DNA from: Arthrobacter burdickii
GTDB lineage: Bacteria > Actinomycetota > Actinomycetes > Actinomycetales > Micrococcaceae
Direction: 5' to 3'
Assembly: GCF_030433645.1 (NCBI RefSeq)
Contig: NZ_JAROCG010000001.1
Span: 3,056,449 to 3,120,448, forward strand
Length of the DNA: 64,000 bases
The notes below the pieces were generated by a model. It did no database searches and had not been told where the DNA came from. It saw nothing but the letters and a program-made list of their open reading frames with translations. The position numbers and the translations under genes were made by a program. Shown piece by piece: positions 52,323 to 61,120 of the stretch. Every line of letters starts with the position of its first letter. The stretch's first letter is position 1.

Positions 52323-52814
52323 TCAGTCCACGACGGCGCTGGCCACGCCCTCGTTGTCCGGATCCATCACGATGCGCGCGTCGATCTGGCGCCCGTCGAG
52401 CAGGGCCGGTATCCAGTAGGGCGCGTCCTGCCACATACCGGACCAGGGGATGTCGTCGACGGCGTACCAGCGCGGTTCGATCTCCTCGCTGGCCACCGGG
52501 GGCGTGACGCCGGCGTCCGCGGTGAAGAGGAACGCCGCCATGTTCCAGGCCGGCTGCGCGGGGAAGGACCACGAGATGCGGCCGGCGTCGCGCAGCTCGT
52601 CTCGCGCCAGCTCGATGCCGCTCTCCTCGGCGACCTCACGGACGGCGGCCCCGACGGCGGACTCCCGCCCGTCGATCTTCCCGCCGAGCGCCACGACCCT
52701 GCCGGTGCCGAATCCGGTGCGCTTGAGTCCGAGCAGGACCTCCCTTGCGCCGCCGCGGGACCGGAAGAGGAAGCACAGGACCACGCAGCGATACGCGACG
52801 CCGTCGACGGTCAT
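52323..52814 (-). CDS. MutT/MTH1-like Nudix hydrolase
   Basis: A 163-residue Nudix enzyme, probably an 8-oxo-(d)GTP or related nucleotide sanitiser. The substrate side LLGLKRTGFGTGRVVALGGK resembles MTH1-type proteins, and the Nudix box continues to REVAEESGI with all catalytic Glu residues. ATG 52814 is proposed from family size. The frame continues upstream through an 18-bp repeat array to ATG 53078 or 53141, overlapping xerD, so a Pro-rich repetitive N-terminus is possible. GGGGAG is only three bases before ATG 52814, which leaves the start uncertain. Confidence 0.85.
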   Translation of the reverse strand: MTVDGVAYRCVVLCFLFRSRGGAREVLLGLKRTGFGTGRVVALGGKIDGRESAVGAAVREVAEESGIELARDELRDAGRISWSFPAQPAWNMAAFLFTADAGVTPPVASEEIEPRWYAVDDIPWSGMWQDAPYWIPALLDGRQIDARIVMDPDNEGVASAVVD

Positions 52815-52852
52815 CCACTCCCCGGGAGGCTCCGGTTCCGGGGACGCCTGCG

Positions 52853-53050
52853 GCGCAGGCGCGCTCTCAGGCGCAGGCGCGCTCTCAGGCACCGGCGCGC
52901 TCTCAGGCACCGGCGCGCTCTCAGGCACCGGCGCGCTCTCAGGCACCGGCCCGGCCTCCCGCACCGGCCCGGCCTCAGGCACCGGCCCGGCCTCAGGCAC
53001 CGGCCCGGTCTCCGGCACCGGCCCGGTCTCCGGCACCGGCGCGGCCTCAG
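52853..53050. repeat. 18-bp minisatellite, 11 copies, between xerD and the Nudix gene
   Basis: Consensus GCACCGGC(G/C)CG(C/G)(C/T)CTC(A/C)G in eleven consecutive units. In the Nudix frame it would read PE(S/A)(A/G)PV-type repeats. Subtypes are ordered along the array: GCGCAGG units first, then GCGCGCT, then CCCGGCC, then CCCGGTC. The last unit contains the xerD stop codon. Confidence 0.93.
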
Positions 53051-54006
53051 GCACGGGCTCGGGGATGCGCCGCGGCATAGACTTCGCGCAGGGTGTCGGC
53101 CGTGACCAGCGTGTAGACCTGGGTGGTCGTGACCGACGCATGCCCGAGGAGTTCCTGCACCACCCGCACGTCGGCCCCGCCTTCGAGCAGGTGGGTGGCG
53201 AAAGAGTGCCGCAGCGTGTGGGGTGAGACCTCGCGCGTCACCCCGGCCCGCTCCGTCGCCGTCTTGAGGATGCTCCAGGCGCTCTGGCGGCTCAGGCGGC
53301 CCCCGCGCGTATTGAGGAAGAGCGCGGGGCTGCCCTTGCCCTTCGCGGCGAGGGCAGGACGGCCCTGCACGAGGTACGCGTCGACCGCGCGCGCAGCGAA
53401 GGACCCTACCGGTACGAGCCGCTCCTTCGAGCCCTTACCCGTGAGCCGGACGACGGCGGGGCCCTCGAGCGCGTCGCTGACGGAGACGTCGTCGACATCG
53501 AGGCCGACGGCCTCGCTGATCCTGGCGCCGGTGGAGTACAGGAATTCGAGCAGCGCGCGGTCGCGCTGCCCGGACGGCGTCCCGACGTCCACGGCCTCCA
53601 GGATCCGCACCACCTCGGCGACAGGGATCGCCTTCGGCAGGCGCTGGCCCGTCATCGGAGGATGGACGTCACGGGCCGGATCGCCGTCGGTGACGCCTTC
53701 CAGTGCCCAGAAACGGTGAAGGCCCCGGACGGCCACGATGGTGCGTGCAGCGGAACGTGGACTCAGGCGTGAGAACCCGTCCTCCCCCGATACGACGGCC
53801 TGCGCGAAGGCCGACACGTCATGCCGGGTGATGCGGGCGGCATCGTCCGCACCCCGGGACACGAGGAAGGACTCGTAGCGCCGGAGGTCGCGCCGGTACG
53901 CGGCGAGCGTGTTGGCGGACAGCCCGCGTTCCACCGACATGTGCTGCAGGTAGTCCCGGACGAGGACTGCTACCGGCCCGTCGTCCCCTGCCGCCGGATC
54001 CGGCAC
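53047..54006 (-). CDS. xerD: Tyrosine recombinase XerD
   Basis: Resolves chromosome dimers at dif together with XerC. The 319-residue protein has an N-terminal core-binding domain ([21 protein letters not shown]) and a catalytic domain with the full set Arg162, Lys191, His263, Arg266, His289 and nucleophile Tyr298 (motifs [12 protein letters not shown] and [12 protein letters not shown]). GTG 54006 gives the normal family length; GGAG lies 11 bases upstream, inside the end of the Nudix gene. It follows that gene as Rv1701 follows Rv1700 in M. tuberculosis, so a housekeeping XerD is more likely than a phage integrase. Confidence 0.93.
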   Translation of the reverse strand: MPDPAAGDDGPVAVLVRDYLQHMSVERGLSANTLAAYRRDLRRYESFLVSRGADDAARITRHDVSAFAQAVVSGEDGFSRLSPRSAARTIVAVRGLHRFWALEGVTDGDPARDVHPPMTGQRLPKAIPVAEVVRILEAVDVGTPSGQRDRALLEFLYSTGARISEAVGLDVDDVSVSDALEGPAVVRLTGKGSKERLVPVGSFAARAVDAYLVQGRPALAAKGKGSPALFLNTRGGRLSRQSAWSILKTATERAGVTREVSPHTLRHSFATHLLEGGADVRVVQELLGHASVTTTQVYTLVTADTLREVYAAAHPRARA

Positions 54007-54011
54007 GGTCG

Positions 54012-54698
54012 TCAGTTCTCCAGCACGGCGCCACGCGGCCAGGTCGAATGCTGGCTCGGGTGCTCGGGCCAGGGGGTCGTCGCGGGGCGGAGCTCGCGGA
54101 AGCCGGTCTCGCGTGCCACGCGTGCTGCGAGGATCGCGACGACGGCGGACGGGCTGTGGATGCGGCCTTCCAGCACGGCGTCCACCGCGGCGTCGAGGTC
54201 CACCCACATCAGCTCGATCTCGGCTTCCTCGTGCATGCGCGTGTGCCGGTCGGCCTCCGGGACGTCCCCGATCCCCCGCGCCAGGTACACGCGCAGGGCC
54301 TCCGAGGACGAGCCGGGCGACAGGAACATGTCCACGAGCACGTCCCACTGCCGAGCCGTGAGGTCGGCCTCCTCCGCGAGTTCGCGTGCGGCGGCATCGA
54401 CGAAGTCCTCGCCCTCCTCATCGAGGAGGCCCGCGGGGATCTCCCAGAGCGCCATCCGCACCGGGTGCCGGTACTGACGCAAAAGGAGCACCTGTCCTTC
54501 GTCGTTCAGCACCAGCACGGCAACGGCGCCCGGGTGCCGGATGAAGTCGCGCGTGATGGCCTCGCCGTCGTCCGCGAGGGTGAACTCCTCGCTGACGACG
54601 TCCCACACCCGCCCCTCGTAGACCGTGGTGGTCCCGAGGAGGCGGCGCGGGCTCTGCTCGTCGCTGAACGTGGCGTCGTCGCTGCCGGCCGGCTGCAC
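54012..54698 (-). CDS. ADP-ribose pyrophosphatase-type Nudix hydrolase
   Basis: A 228-residue Nudix enzyme that likely hydrolyses ADP-ribose. The sequence [20 protein letters not shown] leads into the Nudix box ending RELAEEADL, and the catalytic helix and [14 protein letters not shown] loop are typical of ADPRase. GTG 54698 is two bases after the pyrG stop, with GAAGG seven bases upstream inside pyrG. The homologue in M. tuberculosis is Rv1700. It precedes xerD by five bases. Confidence 0.92.
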   Translation of the reverse strand: MQPAGSDDATFSDEQSPRRLLGTTTVYEGRVWDVVSEEFTLADDGEAITRDFIRHPGAVAVLVLNDEGQVLLLRQYRHPVRMALWEIPAGLLDEEGEDFVDAAARELAEEADLTARQWDVLVDMFLSPGSSSEALRVYLARGIGDVPEADRHTRMHEEAEIELMWVDLDAAVDAVLEGRIHSPSAVVAILAARVARETGFRELRPATTPWPEHPSQHSTWPRGAVLEN

Positions 54699-54700
54699 CG

Positions 54701-56383
54701 TCAGGCCTTCGCGCCGCGGAGCTCGAGTGCCGCCTTGACCAGGCCCGCGAACAGCGGGTGCGGCCGTGTCGGGCGCGAGCTCAGCTCGGGGTGCGCCTGC
54801 GTAGAGACGTAGTAGGGGTGCACGTCCTTCGGCAGCTCCGCGAACTCCACGAGATTGCCGTCCGTCGTCGTTCCGGAGAACACGAGGCCCGCATCTGCGA
54901 TCTGCTCGCGGTACTCGTTGTTCACCTCGTAGCGGTGGCGGTGGCGCTCGAAGACCGTGGTCTTGCCATAGGTCCCGGCGACGACCGAGCCTTCCTGGAG
55001 TTTCGCTTCCCAGCGGCCGAGGCGCATGGTGCCGCCCATGTCCCCCTCACCTGCGACGATGTGGAGCTGCTCCGCCATGGTCGCGATGACGGGGTACTGG
55101 GTGTCGGGCTCGAACTCGCTCGAGGAGGCGCCCTCGAGTCCGACGACGTTCCGGGCGTACTCGATGACCATGCACTGCAGTCCGAGGCAGAGTCCGAGGG
55201 TCGGGATCTTGTTCTCGCGGGCGTAGGTCAGCGCGCCGAGCTTCCCCTCGAGGCCGCGGATACCGAACCCGCCCGGGATGCAGACGGCGTCGACGCCCGC
55301 CAGGGCCTTCTTAGCGCCCTCGGGGGTCTGGCATTCATCGGAGGGGACCCACTTGATGGTGACCTTCGCCTTGTTCGCGAAGCCGCCCGCCCGCAGGGCC
55401 TCGGTCACCGACAGGTACGCGTCGGGCAGGTCGATGTATTTGCCCACCAGCGCGACTTCCACCTGGTGCTTCGGGTTGTGGACGGCTTCGAGGAGCTTGT
55501 TCCACTTGGTCCAGTTGACGTCCTTGAACTTCAGGTCGAGTGCCTGGACGATGTACGCATCGAGGCCCTGGGCATGCAGGGTCTTCGGGATGTCGTAGAT
55601 GCTGGGGGCGTCCGCGGCGTTCACCACGGCGTCGAGGTCGACGTCGCACATGCGGCCGATCTTCTCCCGCATCGCTGCGGGAACCTCACGGTCGGAGCGG
55701 ATCACGATGGCGTCCGGCTGGATGCCGATGGAGCGCAGCATGGCGACGGAGTGCTGGGTGGGCTTGGTCTTGAGTTCCTGCGAGGGGCCGATGTACGGGA
55801 CCAGCGAGACGTGCAGGAAGAAGACGTTGTTCCGGCCGACGTCCTGGCGGACCTGGCGGGCCGCTTCGAGGAAGGGCTGCGACTCGATGTCGCCGACCGT
55901 TCCACCGATCTCCGTGATGATGACGTCGGGGGTCTTCTTGCCCGGTACCGCGTCGGCCGGCAGGCGCATGCGGCGCTTGATCTCGTCCGTGATGTGCGGG
56001 ATGACCTGGACGGTGTCGCCGAGGTACTCGCCGCGGCGTTCCTTCGCGATGACGGTCGAGTAGACCTGGCCCGTCGTGACGTTCGCCGACCCGTCGAGGT
56101 TCTCGTCGAGGAACCTCTCGTAATGTCCGATGTCGAGGTCGGTCTCGGCGCCGTCGTCCGTGACGAACACCTCCCCGTGCTGGAAGGGGTTCATCGTGCC
56201 GGGATCGACGTTGAGGTAGGGATCAAGCTTCTGCATCGTCACGGAGAGGCCGCGCGCCCTCAGGAGGTGACCCAGGCTGGAAGCCGTCAGTCCCTTGCCG
56301 AGTGAGGAGGCCACGCCGCCAGTCACGAAGATGTGCTTGGTCGTTGCGGATTTCAGGAACCGGGAGTTTATTTGCTGCGCCAC
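54701..56383 (-). CDS. pyrG: CTP synthase
   Basis: ATP- and glutamine-dependent amination of UTP to CTP. The synthetase domain begins [20 protein letters not shown] and includes [15 protein letters not shown]. The C-terminal class I glutamine amidotransferase domain has the Cys nucleophile in [10 protein letters not shown], the family segment RHRHRYEVN and the catalytic His/Glu in [10 protein letters not shown]. Two starts compete: GTG 56401, overlapping the recN stop as GTGA, and GTG 56383, with a TAGGCT eight bases upstream and a better family N-terminus (560 residues). The second is used here. Confidence 0.95.
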   Translation of the reverse strand: MAQQINSRFLKSATTKHIFVTGGVASSLGKGLTASSLGHLLRARGLSVTMQKLDPYLNVDPGTMNPFQHGEVFVTDDGAETDLDIGHYERFLDENLDGSANVTTGQVYSTVIAKERRGEYLGDTVQVIPHITDEIKRRMRLPADAVPGKKTPDVIITEIGGTVGDIESQPFLEAARQVRQDVGRNNVFFLHVSLVPYIGPSQELKTKPTQHSVAMLRSIGIQPDAIVIRSDREVPAAMREKIGRMCDVDLDAVVNAADAPSIYDIPKTLHAQGLDAYIVQALDLKFKDVNWTKWNKLLEAVHNPKHQVEVALVGKYIDLPDAYLSVTEALRAGGFANKAKVTIKWVPSDECQTPEGAKKALAGVDAVCIPGGFGIRGLEGKLGALTYARENKIPTLGLCLGLQCMVIEYARNVVGLEGASSSEFEPDTQYPVIATMAEQLHIVAGEGDMGGTMRLGRWEAKLQEGSVVAGTYGKTTVFERHRHRYEVNNEYREQIADAGLVFSGTTTDGNLVEFAELPKDVHPYYVSTQAHPELSSRPTRPHPLFAGLVKAALELRGAKA

Positions 56384-56397
56384 GGAATTCAAGCCTA

Positions 56398-58125
56398 TCA
56401 CCGAGCGAAGGTGCGGGCTGCATCGGCGAGGAGTTCCTCGGCGTGTGCGCGGGCCGAGGCGGAGTCCTCCTGGCCCGCGAGCATCCTCGCCAGCTCCCTC
56501 ACGCGTTCCTCGTCGGGCAGCACCTCGACATCACTTGCGGTGACGCCCCCGCCCTCGCCGTCGCGGGAGACATTCTTCGTGACCCGGATGTGCCGTGCGG
56601 CGAAGGCCGCGACCTGGGGCAGGTGCGTCACCACGATGACCTGGACGTGCTCCGCGAGCATGGCGAGCCGCCGGCCGATCTCGACGGCAGCCTTGCCTCC
56701 CACGCCGGCGTCGACCTCGTCGAAGACGAAGGTGGGCACGGGGTCGACGGCGGCGAGGACGACTTCGATGGCGAGCATCACGCGGGAGAGCTCTCCACCG
56801 GACGCTCCCTTGCCGAGGGCGCGCGGCGCCGAGCCGGGATGCGGCTGGAGGGTGAAGGCGATGTCGTCGGCACCGTGGGCCGTCAGCGATTCCGCCGGGG
56901 TGACGTCGATCAGCAGCTGGGCGTCCGGCATCGCGAGGGCAGTGAGCTCGTCACTGACCTTCGCGGCGAGGCTTTCGGCTGCGGTGCGGCGCAGGGCGGA
57001 CAGACCGTCCGCGAGTTCGTGCACCTGGCGGTCGAGATCGGCGATGACGTCGTCGAGCTCCTCCACGCGGGAGGAGTCGCTGCTGAGTTCGAGCAGGCGC
57101 TTGATGGCGTCCTCCTGCCAGGCCAGCACCTCGTCGATCGTGGGAGCGTACTTCCGCACGAGGACGGAGAGCGCCGCACGCCGCGATTCGACTTCCTCGA
57201 GCCTGCCCGCGCCCTCGCTGTCGAGTGCCGTGCCGTACCCCGCCAGTTCGGCCGAGATGTCGGCCAGGAGGTAACCGACCTCGGCGAGTCGTTCGGCCAG
57301 CGCGCCCAGGTCGGCGTCGTGCTCGGCCACGGCCTCGAGCTGCCGTTTCGCCTCGTCGACCAGCGACACGGCGTCGGCACTGGCTCCGATGTCCTCGGAG
57401 ACGAGCGCCTGATGGGCCACGAGGGCAGCTGTGCGCAGTTCCTCGAGGTTGCCGAGCCGCATCGACTCCGCCTTCAGCGCCACGTCCTCCCCGGGCTGCG
57501 GATCGAGATCCCCGATCTCGGTGAGCGCGGCTTCGAGGCCCTCGGCCTCACGCAGCCGTTCGCGGGCTTCGCTGCGCAGACGGTCGCGCTCGGCGAGGGC
57601 GTCGCGCCACTGGCGGAACGCATCCCCGTAGGCCCGGAGGGCTTCCTCGACAGGTTTGCCGCCGAACTTGTCGAGCGCCTGCCGCTGCGCGGGGGCGCCT
57701 TTCAGCCGCAACTGGTCCGACTGGCCGTGCACGACGACGAGTTCGTCACCCAGCTCGGCCAGGACACCGACGGGTGCGGCCCGGCCGCCGACGTAGGCGC
57801 GGCTTCGTCCCTCGCTCGTCACGGTCCGCGCGAGGATCAGTTCGGCGACGCCGTCGTACTCCTCCAGCACGGCCCCCGCCTCCGCGGCACGGAGGGCAGC
57901 CGGACTGTTCGGGTCCAGCCGGAGGACGGCCTCCGCCGACGCGGACTTCGCGTTCAGGCGGACGGCGCCGGCGTCGGAGCGGGCACCGCGCAGGAGCCCG
58001 AGCGCGGTGATGACCATGGTCTTGCCCGCGCCCGTCTCGCCGGTCACGACGGTCAGGCCGGGGCCGAGGTTGAGTGTGGCGTCGGTGATCACACCGAGGT
58101 CGCGGATGCGCATCTCCTCGATCAT
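56398..58125 (-). CDS. recN: DNA repair protein RecN
   Basis: SMC-like ATPase acting in double-strand break repair. The 575-residue protein starts [13 protein letters not shown] and has Walker [11 protein letters not shown] (about 28-37). Two long coiled-coil arms with many Glu, Arg and Leu residues follow, and the C-terminal half has the ABC signature [15 protein letters not shown] and Walker [17 protein letters not shown] 58125 overlaps the nadK stop (ATGA). The frame upstream to 58440 is nadK shadow. Confidence 0.96.
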   Translation of the reverse strand: MIEEMRIRDLGVITDATLNLGPGLTVVTGETGAGKTMVITALGLLRGARSDAGAVRLNAKSASAEAVLRLDPNSPAALRAAEAGAVLEEYDGVAELILARTVTSEGRSRAYVGGRAAPVGVLAELGDELVVVHGQSDQLRLKGAPAQRQALDKFGGKPVEEALRAYGDAFRQWRDALAERDRLRSEARERLREAEGLEAALTEIGDLDPQPGEDVALKAESMRLGNLEELRTAALVAHQALVSEDIGASADAVSLVDEAKRQLEAVAEHDADLGALAERLAEVGYLLADISAELAGYGTALDSEGAGRLEEVESRRAALSVLVRKYAPTIDEVLAWQEDAIKRLLELSSDSSRVEELDDVIADLDRQVHELADGLSALRRTAAESLAAKVSDELTALAMPDAQLLIDVTPAESLTAHGADDIAFTLQPHPGSAPRALGKGASGGELSRVMLAIEVVLAAVDPVPTFVFDEVDAGVGGKAAVEIGRRLAMLAEHVQVIVVTHLPQVAAFAARHIRVTKNVSRDGEGGGVTASDVEVLPDEERVRELARMLAGQEDSASARAHAEELLADAARTFAR

Positions 58126-59045
58126 CGCTGTCCGTCCTGGTGCTTCACGGGGCCGCGCCACCCCTGGATCGGCAGCTCGAACTTCCGGACGAGGCGTTCC
58201 GAGAACGGTGTCTGGTGCGTGCGGGCGAGGCGCACGGGGTGCTCGGAGCGCCGCACTTCGACCCGGGCTCCGGGCGGGAGGTCGATGCTCCGTCGTCCGT
58301 CGCACCAGAGCACTCCCGCGGCTTCGGTGCGGGTCAGGAGTTCGACGGCGAGCACCGACGTCGGTGCCACGACCAGTGGCTTCGCGAACAGCGCGTGGGC
58401 GCTGATCGGGACCATGAGCAGCGCCTCCACCTCCGGCCACACGATGGGGCCGCTGGCGGAGAAGGCATAGGCGGTGGAACCGGTCGGCGTGGCAAGGACG
58501 ACGCCGTCGCAGCCGAAGGAGCTCACGGGACGCCCGTCCACCTCCATAACCACCTCGATCATGCGCTCACGGTTCGCCTTCTCGATGGCCGCTTCGTTGA
58601 GGGCCCAGCTCTGGCCGAGCAGGGTGTCGCCCTGCCAGACGAGGACCTCGATGGTGGTCCGCTCCTCCACGGTGTAGCTGCGGTCGGCCACCCAGCGCAC
58701 CGTCTCCTCGAGGTCGGCCCGCTCGCTCTCGGCAAGGAAACCGACATGTCCGAGGTTGACGCCGAGCAGGGGGATCTCCGCTTCCCGCACGAGCTCCGCC
58801 GCACGGAGGATGGTGCCGTCACCACCGAGGACCATGACGAGTTCGACGTCGCCGAAGTCGACGCCGTCGCCCAGCGCCTCGGCAGGAGCAGCGAGGGCGC
58901 CGTACTCGCGCTGGAGGTCGGCGAGTTCCTCGGGACGCATGACCGGCTGGAGTCCGAGGTCGTGGAGGCGCGTGCACGCTTCCTGCGCCGCGACCATTGC
59001 GTTCCTTCGGCCGGTGTGCGCGAGCACCAGAATTCTTCTACTCAT
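58122..59045 (-). CDS. nadK: NAD kinase
   Basis: Phosphorylates NAD to NADP; actinobacterial forms often accept polyphosphate. The 307-residue protein contains the family motif LGGDGTILRAAE, GVNLGHVGFLAE, NEAAIEK and TPTGSTAYAFSA. A TTG codon precedes ATG 59045; the ATG is chosen since GGAG is four bases upstream. It overlaps the tlyA stop by eight bases and recN by four. Confidence 0.95.
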   Translation of the reverse strand: MSRRILVLAHTGRRNAMVAAQEACTRLHDLGLQPVMRPEELADLQREYGALAAPAEALGDGVDFGDVELVMVLGGDGTILRAAELVREAEIPLLGVNLGHVGFLAESERADLEETVRWVADRSYTVEERTTIEVLVWQGDTLLGQSWALNEAAIEKANRERMIEVVMEVDGRPVSSFGCDGVVLATPTGSTAYAFSASGPIVWPEVEALLMVPISAHALFAKPLVVAPTSVLAVELLTRTEAAGVLWCDGRRSIDLPPGARVEVRRSEHPVRLARTHQTPFSERLVRKFELPIQGWRGPVKHQDGQR

Positions 59046-59889
59046 CAAGCTCCGTCTGATTGGTCGGGCGGGGCGGTGGCGGAAAGAGGGCTCCCTGGGC
59101 GAGTGCCTGGTCCACCAACCGGTCCAGCTCCCCTTCGATCCTAGGCATCAATCCCCCGCTCGGCACCTTTATCCACACGAAGTACTCCAGGTTGCCGTCC
59201 TGGCCCGGCAATTCGCTCTGCGCGACCCCGGCGATCTCCAGCCCGCACTCGAGCGCGCTGCGCAGCACTCCCGCAACAGCCCTGTGTCGGGCCTCGGGGG
59301 ACGTGACGACGCCGAGCCGGTTCAGCCCGCTGCGCCCGACCTCGAACTGGGGCTTCACCATGAGGACCAGCTCGCCGCCGGGGCAGGTGGCATGAGCGAG
59401 CGCCGGCATGACCAGCCGGAGCGAGATGAAGGACAGGTCCGCGACGGTCAGCTGCACCTGCCCCCCGATGTCGGCAGGGTCCAGGTGGCGGACGTTCATT
59501 CCCTCGAAGACCTGGACGCGGGGGTCGTCGCGTAACTGCTGCACGAGCTGGCCGTGCCCGACGTCGACCGCGGCCACTTCGCGCGCTCCCCGCCGCAGGA
59601 GGACGTCCGTGAACCCTCCGGTCGAGGCACCCGCGTCAAGGCACCGCCGGGCCGCCGGATCCACGGCCGGGAAGGCACGGAGGGCGCCGTCGAGCTTGGT
59701 ACCGGCACGGCTGACGTACTCCTCGCCGCGCTCCTCGACGTCGAGGCGGTCGGCCGGGAGGATCGGAGCGGAGGCCTTCCTCGCCACGGCACCATCCCTC
59801 AGGACACGGCCGGCCGCGATCAGCTGCGCCGCGTGGGAGCGGGACCGTGCGAGCCCGCGGGCGACGAGTTCCTGGTCAAGGCGCGCCAT
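59038..59889 (-). CDS. tlyA: TlyA-type rRNA 2'-O-methyltransferase
   Basis: Methylates cytidines in 16S and 23S rRNA in relatives, which affects capreomycin sensitivity. The 283-residue protein has an N-terminal S4 RNA-binding domain (MARLDQELVARGLARSRS, residues 1-60) and a Rossmann methyltransferase domain (CLDAGASTGGFTDVLLRRGA, VDVGHGQL, DLSFISLR, MVKPQFEVGR). ATG 59889 overlaps the preceding small gene by 14 bases. Neighbours match Rv1693-Rv1696. Confidence 0.94.
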   Translation of the reverse strand: MARLDQELVARGLARSRSHAAQLIAAGRVLRDGAVARKASAPILPADRLDVEERGEEYVSRAGTKLDGALRAFPAVDPAARRCLDAGASTGGFTDVLLRRGAREVAAVDVGHGQLVQQLRDDPRVQVFEGMNVRHLDPADIGGQVQLTVADLSFISLRLVMPALAHATCPGGELVLMVKPQFEVGRSGLNRLGVVTSPEARHRAVAGVLRSALECGLEIAGVAQSELPGQDGNLEYFVWIKVPSGGLMPRIEGELDRLVDQALAQGALFPPPPRPTNQTELDE

Positions 59890-60088
59890 GGGCTCCCGCC
59901 TGGCGGAGTCCTTGTTCCGGGTTCAGCTCTCTGCTCAGCCGGGCATGGACGTCGAGGTACATGTCGACGTGCTCCGGAACGGGAAGGTCGTCCAGCCCGT
60001 CGAGCACGGCCACGATCCGGTCGACCTGCGGGTCGCCGGTCAGCGGACGCAGGTCGCCGTCGTCCCCGCTACCCATGTCGTCGTCCAT
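59876..60088 (-). CDS. Small conserved acidic protein (Rv1693 position)
   Basis: A 70-residue protein, strongly acidic at the N-terminus (MDDDMGSGDDGD), with a central segment PQVDRIVAVLDGLDDLPVPEHVDMYLDVHARL that could form two helices. It is not assigned to a function. It occupies the place of Rv1693 between the HAD and tlyA genes, overlaps tlyA by 14 bases, and is probably real because of this conserved position and compact spacing. Confidence 0.75.
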   Translation of the reverse strand: MDDDMGSGDDGDLRPLTGDPQVDRIVAVLDGLDDLPVPEHVDMYLDVHARLSRELNPEQGLRQAGAHGAP

Positions 60089-60130
60089 TGATCGCCCTTC
60101 CGCGCCGAAGCTGTCGTTCCTGCCTCCAGC

Positions 60131-61120
60131 CTAACGACCGGTTGTGAATCGGATCTCCGGCAGAACCGCCGGCGCCTCCTCGGGGTGGACGGCCCACCAC
60201 GCCGCGCACGCGGCACGCCAGCTGTCGAGGTCCCCCTCGCGCCCGCTGATGGTCACCGTCGTCTCGGTCGCTTGAGCCGCGGCCCCGCCGCAGCCGTACG
60301 AGCCGTCGTCGTGCGTCACCTCCGGGTACTCCTCGTACAGCTCCGCGAGGGAACCGATCAGGTAGTCCGGGCGCTCGTCGACCCGCGCTACCAGGGCGGT
60401 GCGGACCGAGTCCACGCCCGTGAGGACCAGTGCTGTGGCCATCCCCGCGCGGTTCCCACCCAGGATGTCGGTGTCGAGGCGGTCCCCGACCACCAGCGCG
60501 CGGTCGACGCCGGAATGGCGGGCCGCCGTCTCGAAGAGGGCGGCCTCGGGCTTCCCTGCGACCGCCGGCGACTTCGCCGTGGCAGCGGCGACCGCCGCCA
60601 CCAGGGTGCCGTTCCCGGGCGCGATGCCCCGCTCCTGCGGAATGGACATGTCCGTGTTCGTGGCGACCCAGACCGCGCCCGCAGCCACGGCGTAGGCAGC
60701 CTCGGCGAGGTCCTTCCAGCCCAGCCCGGGAGCGAACCCCTGGATGACGGCATCCGGCTGGTCGTCCGCCGACGCGACGACGACCAGCCCCTGCGCCCTG
60801 ACGGCGTCAGCGAGGGTCTCGCTCCCCACGACGAGCACCGTCGACCCCGCGGCCACCCGGCCGGCCAGCAGTTCCGCGCCGGCAAGGGCCGAACCGAAGA
60901 CCTGCTCCGCGGTGGCCGGAGCGCCCAGTTCCCGGAGATGGGCTGCCACCTGCTCGGAGGAGCGGGACGCGTTGTTGGTCACGTACGCGAGGCTCTTGCC
61001 CTCCCCGGCGAGCTTCTCGAGGGCCTCAGTAGCCCCCGGGATGGCCTGCGGTCCGGCGTAGACGACGCCGTCGAGGTCAGCGAGCACGCCGTCGTATCCG
61101 TCGATGAGGCGCTCAGTCAT
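60131..61120 (-). CDS. HAD-superfamily phosphatase, NagD/class IIA type (Rv1692-like)
   Basis: A 329-residue hydrolase with the HAD nucleophile motif VLADLDGVVYAG, YVTNNASRSSEQ (motif II), GKPEAALFE with the motif III Lys, and VGDRLDTDILGG (motif IV Asp pair). The cap belongs to class IIA, as in p-nitrophenylphosphatases and glycerol-3-phosphate phosphatases; M. tuberculosis Rv1692 is a glycerol-phosphate phosphatase. ATG 61120 overlaps the upstream gene stop by eight bases. A further domain of about 70 residues extends past the HAD core at the C-terminus. Confidence 0.9.
   Translation of the reverse strand: MTERLIDGYDGVLADLDGVVYAGPQAIPGATEALEKLAGEGKSLAYVTNNASRSSEQVAAHLRELGAPATAEQVFGSALAGAELLAGRVAAGSTVLVVGSETLADAVRAQGLVVVASADDQPDAVIQGFAPGLGWKDLAEAAYAVAAGAVWVATNTDMSIPQERGIAPGNGTLVAAVAAATAKSPAVAGKPEAALFETAARHSGVDRALVVGDRLDTDILGGNRAGMATALVLTGVDSVRTALVARVDERPDYLIGSLAELYEEYPEVTHDDGSYGCGGAAAQATETTVTISGREGDLDSWRAACAAWWAVHPEEAPAVLPEIRFTTGR

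Noticed and set aside
52853..53050. Possible CRISPR array
   Set aside because: The 18-bp units are contiguous without unique spacers and no cas genes are present.
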